Assembly: GCA_028279995.1 (NCBI GenBank)
Contig: JANQMQ010000176.1
Span: forward strand, 1 to 5,099
Direction: 5' to 3'
Source: Candidatus Phaeomarinibacter sp.
Lineage (GTDB): Bacteria > Pseudomonadota > Alphaproteobacteria > CGMCC-115125
DNA length: 5,099 bases
In this document: positions 1 to 5,099 of the stretch, piece by piece
How the letters are laid out: each line of letters opens with the position of its first letter
Numbering within the stretch: the stretch's first letter is position 1
The notes under the pieces: model-generated
What the model was told of the DNA's origin: nothing
The model's database searches: none
What the model saw: only the letters and a program-made list of their open reading frames with translations
Translations under genes and position numbers: made by a program

Positions 1-286
1 CCGCGTCCACATCGTCCGTGAGGGACCAGTCCAGGCGGGCAAGGCCACCGGCGGAGGTATCACCGGACACACCGGCATTCTCGATCACCACGCTGACACC
101 TTCCGCATCAAGGGCGGACTGGAGCTGCGGGACGAAGCCCTGACCCTGTTCAAGGCCAAATCCGGCTGTCAGGCTGGTGCCAAGCGCCACGACCTTGACC
201 GGCTGCTCCGCTGACGCAGCGTCTGCCTCGGCTTCTTCCGCCACCGCCGGAGCGATGCCAGGGAGTGCAAACAGCGCGATAGCCAT
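1..286 (-). CDS. tesA: TesA-like GDSL esterase / lysophospholipase, N-terminal part (partial)
   Basis: Probable periplasmic SGNH/GDSL hydrolase (arylesterase, acyl-CoA thioesterase I / lysophospholipase L1 family) that cleaves ester or thioester bonds of acylated substrates. Only the first 95 residues are present; the gene runs off the left edge, so the block III and catalytic Asp/His (block V) regions cannot be seen. Visible parts: a hydrophobic N-terminus (about residues 2-16, ending APAVA then EE) that looks like a secretion signal; block I as VVALGTSLTAGFGL at 32-45 with predicted nucleophile Ser38; and block II as ENAGVSGDTSAGGLARL at 69-85, whose Gly75 fits the oxyanion-hole glycine. 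Block II closely resembles E. coli TesA (SISGDTSQQGLARL). Block I has Thr where GDSL has Asp. It is divergent from ybbA, as in E. coli. ATG at 286 is the only in-frame ATG near the N-terminus. An in-frame GTG at 370 would add 28 residues, including basic ones, before the hydrophobic stretch, so the start is uncertain. Family confidence is high; exact substrate is unknown. Confidence 0.85.
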   Translation of the reverse strand, partial: MAIALFALPGIAPAVAEEAEADAASAEQPVKVVALGTSLTAGFGLEQGQGFVPQLQSALDAEGVSVVIENAGVSGDTSAGGLARLDWSLTDDVDA

Positions 287-332
287 GATCCAGCTCGCGA
301 AAGGGCGCGTAGGACTCTTATCTGACCGGCGG

Positions 333-360
333 TTGTATAACTGCCCCGAACTGCCATATG
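333..360 (+). promoter_or_regulatory. Weak candidate promoter for the ybbA-ybbP operon
   Basis: On the plus strand, TTGTAT (333-338) and CATATG (355-360) are spaced by 16 bases, in a position suited to drive the GTG-started ATPase gene at 438. Both hexamers deviate from consensus, and they overlap the opposite-strand tesA promoter candidate. If both are real, the two units would compete for polymerase. The call rests only on position and weak similarity. Confidence 0.2.
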
Positions 361-364
361 CCAA
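335..364 (-). promoter_or_regulatory. Candidate sigma-70-type promoter for tesA
   Basis: Reading the minus strand, TTGGCA (364-359) and TTATAC (340-335) are separated by 18 bases, a reasonable match to a housekeeping -35/-10 pair. Transcription would begin near 328, leaving an untranslated leader of roughly 40 bases before the ATG at 286. This supports the ATG start, because the alternative GTG at 370 lies upstream of the -35 box. It is a pattern match by eye only; alphaproteobacterial promoters are poorly conserved. Confidence 0.4.
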
Positions 365-437
365 GGACACGCGCCCGCCCGGACCCTCGTGGGGAGGCTT
401 TTGAGGGGCGCGACCAAACAATGTCTGGAAAATCCGC

Positions 438-1187
438 GTGACCGAAGTTTCTGCCGGCAAGTCCATTTCTGATCCGATCATCTCTCTTAGTGACGTCCAT
501 CTGACGCTGCCGAGCACGGCGGGCCCGGTGCATATTCTACGCGGTATCGGCCTGGATGTATCACCTGGCAAGGCGGCGGGCCTTGTGGGACCTTCCGGGT
601 CCGGCAAATCCACGCTCCTGATGGTGCTGGCGGGGCTCGAAAAACCCACATCCGGCAGCATCAAGGTGGCCAATCGTGAACTCACCGAGATGAACGAAGA
701 CCAACTGGCGCTGTTCCGCCGCGATAATGTGGGGATTGTATTCCAGTCTTTCCACCTGGTGCCGACCATGACGGCCCTGGAAAATGTGGCGATCCCGCTC
801 GAATTCGCCGGGCGGGCGGATGCCTTTGATGTGGCGGCGGAAGAACTGAAGGCTGTAGGACTGGCGCACCGGCTGGATCATTACCCCGGCCAGCTATCAG
901 GTGGCGAGCAGCAGCGTGTGGCGCTGGCCCGTGCGGTGGCCCCCAATCCTGCGATCCTGCTGGCGGATGAGCCGACCGGCAATCTGGACGGGACGACGGG
1001 GGATGCCATCATTGATCTGATGTTTGATCTGCATTCGCGCCGCGATACCACGCTGGTGCTGATTACCCATGACATGAACCTCGCTGAACTGTGCGACGAC
1101 GTGGTGCATCTGCGTGACGGGCTGGTGGAAAAGACTGCCAAGGGCACCCGCAACAAGGCTGATCTTCTGGTAGGAGCGGCCTCTTGA
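438..1187 (+). CDS. ybbA: ABC transporter ATP-binding protein, YbbA/LolD/MacB class
   Basis: Cytoplasmic ATPase subunit (249 residues) expected to act as a dimer on the permease encoded next to it. All nucleotide-binding motifs are intact: Walker A GPSGSGKST at 51-59, Q-loop Gln103 in FQSFHLVPTMTALENV, signature LSGGEQQR at 153-160, Walker B ILLADE at 173-178 with catalytic Glu178, D-loop NLD at 182-184, and switch His211 in THD. The segment after the Q-loop and the DEPTGNLD stretch are typical of the LolD/MacB/YbbA group, and the length fits that group with a short N-terminal extension. GTG at 438 is the only sensible start: the frame is closed by a TGA at 402-404, and a GGAA (427-430) sits 7 bases upstream. 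Its stop overlaps the start of the permease gene, so the two are translationally coupled. LolD is the main alternative name, but the divergent tesA-like gene and the single large permease favour YbbA. Confidence 0.92.
   Translation: MTEVSAGKSISDPIISLSDVHLTLPSTAGPVHILRGIGLDVSPGKAAGLVGPSGSGKSTLLMVLAGLEKPTSGSIKVANRELTEMNEDQLALFRRDNVGIVFQSFHLVPTMTALENVAIPLEFAGRADAFDVAAEELKAVGLAHRLDHYPGQLSGGEQQRVALARAVAPNPAILLADEPTGNLDGTTGDAIIDLMFDLHSRRDTTLVLITHDMNLAELCDDVVHLRDGLVEKTAKGTRNKADLLVGAAS
1172..1176 (+). promoter_or_regulatory. Ribosome binding site deciding the TTG start of the permease
   Basis: AGGAG lies inside the last codons of the ATPase gene, 7 bases ahead of the TTG at 1184. This clear Shine-Dalgarno sequence supports the rare TTG start. 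The start shares bases with the upstream stop (TTGA), the usual geometry for coupled translation. Confidence 0.75.
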
Positions 1188-3811
1188 GCGATATTGCTGA
1201 ATCCAATCCGGTTGTTGCAGGCGCTGCTCCGCGGCGCAGCGGCAGCAACTTGCCACTGCCCCTGCGCATGGCTGCACGCGAGTTGCGTGGCGGGCTCAAG
1301 GGTTTCCGGATTTTTCTTGCGTGCCTGACGCTGGGCGTCGCGGCGATTGCCTCGGTCGGGTCCGTCTCCTCAGCGCTGTTGCGCGGGCTTGCTGAAGAAG
1401 GTCAGGCCATTCTCGGGGGGGACGTGGCCTTCGAGCTGGTGCACCGGGAAGCCGATGAGCAGGAACAGGCGTGGCTGACGGGTGTCGTCGAGCGTGGTGG
1501 CGGCCTGTCCCAGACCGCTGATATGCGCGGGATGGCGAAGGGTGTGACCCCGCGCACGGGGGTGGGCCCCGACCGCACGGTCATCGAGCTCAAAGCCGTT
1601 GACAATGCATACCCGCTCTATGGCGCTGTTGCGCTCTCCACCGGTGCTGATCTTGATGCTGCCCTGGCGCGTGGTGTGTCCGACCGCTTCGGCGCAGTTG
1701 TTGAACCGCTGCTGCTGACCCGGCTTGGTCTTGAGGTGGGCGATATCATCCGTATCGGCACGGAGGAATTTGATATCCGCGCCGCCATTGACCGGGAGCC
1801 GGACCGGGTAGCCGGCGGGTTTGCCATCGCACCACGGGTGATGATCTCGGATGATGCGCTGGCTGAGACGGGTCTCATTACGATCGGCAGTCTTGTTGAA
1901 TACGAGTACCGCGTACGCCTGCCGCAGGCGGAGCAATCCAATGAGGCCGTTGCGGCCTTTGTCGCCGCCACCAATGAAGCGCTGCCGGAGACGGGCTGGC
2001 GCATCCGCGACCGGTCCAACTCCGCCCCGGGTGTGCGGCGGACGGTGGGGCAGGTAGCGCTGTTCCTCACTCTCGTTGGCCTGACCGCGCTGATCGTCGG
2101 CGGTGTCGGCGTGGGCAATGCCATCAAGAGCTATCTCGACAAGAAACGCGAGGTGATCGCCACCTTCAAATGCCTTGGTGCGCCCGGCGGTCTCGTTTTC
2201 CAGATTTATTTTGCTCAGGTGATGGCGATTGCCGCGGTTGGTATCGTCATCGGTCTGGTGATCGGTGCGTTCGTCCCGATGGTCGCGCAGGCCACGCTGG
2301 CTGATCTGTTGCCGGTGCCGACCACCTTCACGCTGTATCCCGGCGCGCTGGTGATGGCGGCGATCTATGGCCTTGTCACTGCTGTTGCGTTTGCTGTGTG
2401 GCCGCTGGCACGGGCGCGGGATATTCCTGCTGCCGGCCTATTCCGTGACATTGTTGCGCCGGCCAAGCGCTTCCCGCGGCCCTTCTATGTTGCCTTGACC
2501 ATTGGCGCATTGGCCGTGCTCGCGGTACTTGCCGTGGCGCTGACGGACCCATCGCAGCGTCTCTTTGCGGTTTGGTTCCTCGTCGGCGTTGCGTTGAGCT
2601 TTGGTGCATTGCTGCTCTCAGCGGAGCTGATGACGCAGGCTGCCAAGCGTGCCGGTCGGCCGCGGCTGCCGTCTTTGCGCATTGCCCTGGCCAACCTTTA
2701 TCGCCCCGGCGCGCCGACGGGTTCTGTCGTTCTGTCGCTGGGCCTTGGCCTGACCCTGCTTGTGGCGATCTCGCTGATCGACGGGAACATCACCCGTCAG
2801 GTGGCGACGCAGCTGCCAGACCGTGCGCCGTCCTTTTTCTTTCTGGATTTGCAGAAGGCGCAGGTGGCGGGCTTCAAGGAGATTGTCGCGGACACCGAAG
2901 GTGTGGATGACGTCACCCAGGTGCCGATGGTCCGTGGGCCGATCATCGCCGTGAACGGTGTTCCCTCCAGCGAGGTGGAAGCAGCCCCGGACGCTGAATG
3001 GGCGTTGCGGGGGGACCGTGGCTTCACTTACTCAGCCGAGTTGCCCAAGGGGTCCGAGCTGGTGGAAGGGGAGTGGTGGCCTCTGGACTATTCCGGTCCG
3101 CCGCTCATCTCCTTCACCCGTGATCTGGCCTTGGGGCTGGGCGTCGGCATCGGCGATACGCTGAGTGTCAATGTGCTCGGGCGCGAGGTCACCGGAACCA
3201 TTGCGTCCCTGCGGGACGTGAGCTGGCAGTCCGGCGGTATCAATTTCATTCTGGTGTTCTCGCCGGGTGTCCTTGAGGGGGCGCCACAGACAATCCTGTC
3301 GACCATCACCATGGACGAGGCGGGCGAAGTGGAACTGCAGCGGCGGGTGACGGATGCCTTTCCCAATGTCACGTCGATCCGCATGAAGGAAGCGCTGGGT
3401 GCTGTCTCCGACCTGCTGGAAGACATGGTGCTGGCGGTTCGCGCCACCAGTGTGGTCACGATCATCGCCGGTGTTCTGGTGCTTGCAGGCGCCATGGCGG
3501 CGGGGCACCGGCACCGGGTCTATGACTCGGTGGTGCTGAAGGTGCTGGGCGCGACGCGCGCGCGCGTGCTGGGCGCCTACGCGCTGGAATATGCTCTGCT
3601 TGGTTTTGGCACCGCGGTGATTGCCGGGAGTGCAGGCACGCTGGCGGCCTATCTGGTCATCACCCAGGTGATGCAGGCCGAATGGGCGTTCCTGCCGGTG
3701 ACCATGGCGGTCACGGTGATCGGCGCCACGGTCATCACCATGGGTTTTGGGCTTGTGGGCACGTGGTCGGCACTGAGCCGCAAGGCTGCACCCATCCTGC
3801 GGTCTGAGTGA
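1184..3811 (+). CDS. ybbP: Large FtsX-like ABC permease, YbbP family
   Basis: Inner-membrane permease of a MacB/LolCDE-class (type VII) ABC system; 875 residues, somewhat longer than E. coli YbbP at about 800. By eye there are about ten membrane helices: 41-66, 288-312, 339-368, 384-406, 433-454, 459-481, 513-533, 749-773, 797-826 and 837-859. Two large hydrophilic regions, 67-287 and 534-748, would lie in the periplasm. The protein looks like two FtsX units joined in one chain. Each half carries the cytoplasmic motif that follows the post-domain helix: KREVIATFKCLGA at 321-333 and YDSVVLKVLGATR at 780-792, likely contacts to the ATPase. The second periplasmic region contains INFILVFSPGVLEGAP at 686-701, similar to a conserved YbbP segment. 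The TTG start is backed by a good ribosome binding site and a 4-base overlap with ybbA. The transported or extracted substrate is not known from sequence; lipid-like compounds are an inference from the tesA linkage. Confidence 0.9.
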   Translation: MSDIAESNPVVAGAAPRRSGSNLPLPLRMAARELRGGLKGFRIFLACLTLGVAAIASVGSVSSALLRGLAEEGQAILGGDVAFELVHREADEQEQAWLTGVVERGGGLSQTADMRGMAKGVTPRTGVGPDRTVIELKAVDNAYPLYGAVALSTGADLDAALARGVSDRFGAVVEPLLLTRLGLEVGDIIRIGTEEFDIRAAIDREPDRVAGGFAIAPRVMISDDALAETGLITIGSLVEYEYRVRLPQAEQSNEAVAAFVAATNEALPETGWRIRDRSNSAPGVRRTVGQVALFLTLVGLTALIVGGVGVGNAIKSYLDKKREVIATFKCLGAPGGLVFQIYFAQVMAIAAVGIVIGLVIGAFVPMVAQATLADLLPVPTTFTLYPGALVMAAIYGLVTAVAFAVWPLARARDIPAAGLFRDIVAPAKRFPRPFYVALTIGALAVLAVLAVALTDPSQRLFAVWFLVGVALSFGALLLSAELMTQAAKRAGRPRLPSLRIALANLYRPGAPTGSVVLSLGLGLTLLVAISLIDGNITRQVATQLPDRAPSFFFLDLQKAQVAGFKEIVADTEGVDDVTQVPMVRGPIIAVNGVPSSEVEAAPDAEWALRGDRGFTYSAELPKGSELVEGEWWPLDYSGPPLISFTRDLALGLGVGIGDTLSVNVLGREVTGTIASLRDVSWQSGGINFILVFSPGVLEGAPQTILSTITMDEAGEVELQRRVTDAFPNVTSIRMKEALGAVSDLLEDMVLAVRATSVVTIIAGVLVLAGAMAAGHRHRVYDSVVLKVLGATRARVLGAYALEYALLGFGTAVIAGSAGTLAAYLVITQVMQAEWAFLPVTMAVTVIGATVITMGFGLVGTWSALSRKAAPILRSE

Positions 3812-3814
3812 TCC

Positions 3815-4339
3815 ATGCTTGAGATTCCGGTTCTTGAAACCGATCTGATGACGCTCGTCCCCCTGTGCGCAGAGCATCGCGACGGCGTGCGGGCCCTGTG
3901 GTCGCAGCCGGCGGTGGCGCGCCACTCAGGCCGGGTGCTGGATCAGTTCGGCATTCCCATCATCATGCCCATGGCGTCTGTTGAGGACGCAGACCGGCTG
4001 ATCGCTTTCTGGGAGAAGGCGCAGGCGGACGAGTGGGGTTGCCGCTGGGCGGTGCTTCTGGGGTCGGCGCAGGCCTTCGCGGGCATGGTCGGCTTCAATG
4101 CGCTGAAGCCGCATGCGGAGATCGCCTATCATCTGCACCCGGACTATTGGGGGCAGGGCATGATGCTGGAAGCGTGCGAAGCCGCCTTGCAGTGGTGCCT
4201 GGCAGGCGAGGGGGTTGCACGCATTGATGCCTTCATCGAACCCGCAAACGGTCGCTCTGTAGCGCTGGCCCGGCGGCTGGGCATGAGCGCTACGGGGACC
4301 ATGTCCGAGGGGGCGGAGCGGTACTCGAGGTCGATCTGA
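3815..4339 (+). CDS. GNAT family N-acetyltransferase, RimJ/RimL type
   Basis: Cytoplasmic acetyl-CoA-dependent N-acetyltransferase of 174 residues, resembling the group that includes RimJ/RimL protein N-terminal acetyltransferases and many small-molecule acetylases. The N-terminus (VLETDLMTLVPL, 6-17) is the usual first strand of this group. The acetyl-CoA binding core is YHLHPDYWGQGMMLEA at 105-120, with WGQGMM matching the Q/RxxGxG/A pyrophosphate loop. The C-terminal part, IEPANGRSVALARRLGM at 141-157, is the conserved N-x-x-S...LG(F/M) segment. The ATG lies 3 bases after the permease stop with a modest GAG (3806-3808) six bases upstream, so it is almost certainly co-transcribed with ybbA-ybbP. 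The C-terminus is rather short after the last strand (ERYSRSI). The acceptor cannot be predicted; a fixed link to the transporter is not implied. Confidence 0.88.
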   Translation: MLEIPVLETDLMTLVPLCAEHRDGVRALWSQPAVARHSGRVLDQFGIPIIMPMASVEDADRLIAFWEKAQADEWGCRWAVLLGSAQAFAGMVGFNALKPHAEIAYHLHPDYWGQGMMLEACEAALQWCLAGEGVARIDAFIEPANGRSVALARRLGMSATGTMSEGAERYSRSI

Positions 4340-4389
4340 TCCGTGCTGCTTTTGGACGCGTATCCTGTTCAGACAAAGGGAGGTGTCCG
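4340..4389 (+). other. Short gap between acetyltransferase and SDR genes
   Basis: Fifty bases without a convincing terminator hairpin or a well-spaced -35/-10 pair. A TTGGAC-like hexamer near 4352 has no good partner at 16-18 bases. Read-through from the upstream operon is the simplest reading. The 3' part is the ribosome binding site of the SDR gene. Confidence 0.4.
4376..4383 (+). promoter_or_regulatory. Strong ribosome binding site for the SDR gene
   Basis: AAGGGAGG, followed by T, is close to the ideal anti-16S complement and lies 6 bases before the ATG at 4390. It is the strongest Shine-Dalgarno sequence seen ahead of a gene in the window. It fixes the start at 4390 rather than at the internal methionines 22 or 25 of the protein. 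Confidence 0.8.
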
Positions 4390-5099
4390 ATGCCAACAGA
4401 GTTTGAACCCGGTCGCACGACAAGACCGAAGGCCGGCAGATATGGTCGTGTGATGAGTTCCATGCTGGGTCAGGGCAAGCGCACGCAGCGCTGCCCTGAG
4501 GGTCCGCGCCTTGACGGCAAGATCGCACTGGTGACGGGCGGCACAGGCGGGATCGGCCATGAGATTGTTCGCGGTCTCGCCGGCCGTGGAGCCGATGTCA
4601 TCGTCGCGGCCCGGGGCGGTGCGCGGGCAGATGAGGACTGCGCCCGCATCGCGCAGAAAACCGGGCGGCACGTTTCTTTTCTGCGGCTGGATCTTGGCAA
4701 TGTGCAGGCGGTGCGCGAAGCAACAGCGGCGTTGCAGGAGCGGCTTGATGGGCGCTGGCTCGACATTGTGTGCGCCAATGCCGGTATCTGGCCGAACCAC
4801 TACGCGGTCTCGCCGGATGGGTATGAAAGCGCTTTTGCCGTCAACTGTCTTGGCCATCATGTGTTGATCCGTGGGCTGATGACACGCGCCATGCTGGCGG
4901 ACAAGGCGCGCATCGTGGCGACGTCCGGAGACATCTACATTCTCAGTGACGACTGCACGCCGGACTTCACCTACAGGGGCGGTGGGACGCGCGCCTATTG
5001 CCGCAGCAAGCTGGGTAATCTCTGGCAGTTCAGGGAACTGGCTCGGCGGCATCCGGAGCTGAAAGTCACGATTGTCCACCCCGGCGTGGTGGCCACGGC
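4390..5099 (+). CDS. Short-chain dehydrogenase/reductase, retinol-dehydrogenase-like (partial)
   Basis: NAD(P)-dependent oxidoreductase of the SDR superfamily; the first 236 residues are present and the gene runs off the right edge. The Rossmann fold starts near residue 43: GKIALVTGGTGGIG (43-56) holds the TGxxxGIG cofactor loop; NAG is at 130-132; Asn152 lies in VNCLGHH. The catalytic set is Ser179 (ATSGD), Tyr203 and Lys207 (AYCRSKLGN); HPG at 230-232 follows. The 24-residue step from Ser to Tyr, the NxLGHH motif and the AYCRSKLGN-type active site resemble the RDH/WWOX-like group rather than FabG-type SDRs, where the step is about 13. Ahead of the domain is an unusual basic stretch of about 40 residues rich in Arg, Lys and Gly with no evident signal peptide. 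The gene starts 50 bases after the acetyltransferase on the same strand, so it may be the last operon member or have its own promoter. Substrate unknown. Confidence 0.88.
   Translation, partial: MPTEFEPGRTTRPKAGRYGRVMSSMLGQGKRTQRCPEGPRLDGKIALVTGGTGGIGHEIVRGLAGRGADVIVAARGGARADEDCARIAQKTGRHVSFLRLDLGNVQAVREATAALQERLDGRWLDIVCANAGIWPNHYAVSPDGYESAFAVNCLGHHVLIRGLMTRAMLADKARIVATSGDIYILSDDCTPDFTYRGGGTRAYCRSKLGNLWQFRELARRHPELKVTIVHPGVVAT

Larger units (their letters stand above)
287..437. other. Divergent intergenic region between tesA and ybbA
   Basis: About 150 bp separate the divergent esterase and ABC-transporter genes. The region must hold the promoters of both transcription units unless the ABC genes are read from further upstream. 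Promoter-like hexamers for both directions cluster around 333-364. A short GC-rich hairpin-capable segment lies at 385-397 (CCTC, five-base loop, GAGG). No operator-like long inverted repeat was seen. If the esterase really starts at the upstream GTG at 370, part of this region is coding. Confidence 0.6.

Noticed and set aside
179..202. Ser-to-Tyr spacing of 24 residues in the SDR as a novel active-site insertion (protein numbering)
   Set aside because: This spacing and the AYCxSKLxN active-site sequence are normal for retinol-dehydrogenase/WWOX-like SDRs, so it assigns the subgroup rather than being new.
385..401. Small hairpin followed by CTTTT in the intergenic region, resembling a terminator
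   Set aside because: The stem is only four base pairs and no gene ends upstream of it on the plus strand, so a terminator or attenuator is not supported.
169..417. Minus-strand open frame starting upstream of tesA in another frame
   Set aside because: It overlaps the esterase in a different frame and gives an Arg/Ser-rich product; the frame with GTSLTAG and GVSGDTS is the real one.
1415..1421. Run of seven G in the permease gene as a possible phase-variation tract
   Set aside because: The reading frame continues through it with sensible protein on both sides, and a run of seven is common in GC-rich genes.
1370..1936. 188-codon open frame on the minus strand opposite the permease 5' half
   Set aside because: Antisense shadow; the plus-strand reading is continuous with a known permease family.
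3032..3925. 297-codon open frame on the minus strand opposite the permease 3' half
   Set aside because: It lies antisense to a gene with clear family motifs. Its translation is rich in His, Arg and Gln without a recognisable domain, typical of an antisense shadow in GC-rich DNA.
3926..4528. 200-codon open frame on the minus strand opposite the acetyltransferase
   Set aside because: It spans two real genes and their intergenic gap, shows no domain or plausible ribosome binding site, and has shadow-like composition.
4369..5079. 236-codon open frame on the minus strand opposite the SDR gene
   Set aside because: The plus strand carries a complete set of SDR motifs in order with a strong ribosome binding site; the antisense product has no recognisable features.

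Overview
The window is a GC-rich bacterial segment, dense with genes and with very little intergenic DNA. The gene content and protein sequences suggest a Gram-negative bacterium, most likely an alphaproteobacterium: GTG and TTG starts, a periplasmic GDSL esterase, and a ten-helix MacB-type permease. No rRNA or other phylogenetic marker is present, so this placement is an inference.

Layout. At the left edge, on the minus strand, lies the N-terminal part of a TesA-like GDSL esterase/lysophospholipase whose C-terminus is outside the window (1-286). A divergent intergenic region of about 150 bp (287-437) carries plausible promoters. Rightward from it runs a tightly packed gene string. First is a YbbA-type ABC ATPase (438-1187), which overlaps by four bases a large YbbP/FtsX-like permease with two periplasmic domains and about ten membrane helices (1184-3811). 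A RimJ/RimL-type GNAT acetyltransferase follows after 3 bp (3815-4339). After a further 50 bp gap and a strong ribosome binding site comes a short-chain dehydrogenase/reductase of the retinol-dehydrogenase-like type, cut off by the right edge (4390-5099).

How the genes work together. tesA, ybbA and ybbP are neighbours in E. coli too, with tesA divergent from ybbA-ybbP. The ATPase and permease would form a MacB/LolCDE-class (type VII) inner-membrane machine that turns ATP hydrolysis in the cytoplasm into movement of periplasmic domains. The periplasmic esterase is a natural partner acting on a lipid-like or acylated substrate. The substrate cannot be told from sequence. The acetyltransferase and the dehydrogenase are downstream passengers with no evident mechanistic link.

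No mobile element, CRISPR array, RNA gene or convincing intrinsic terminator was seen. The window looks like ordinary conserved chromosome. The points worth a second look are small: the esterase nucleophile motif and start, the start-codon arrangement of the ABC operon, and the dehydrogenase N-terminus. I did not find a clearly undescribed system.
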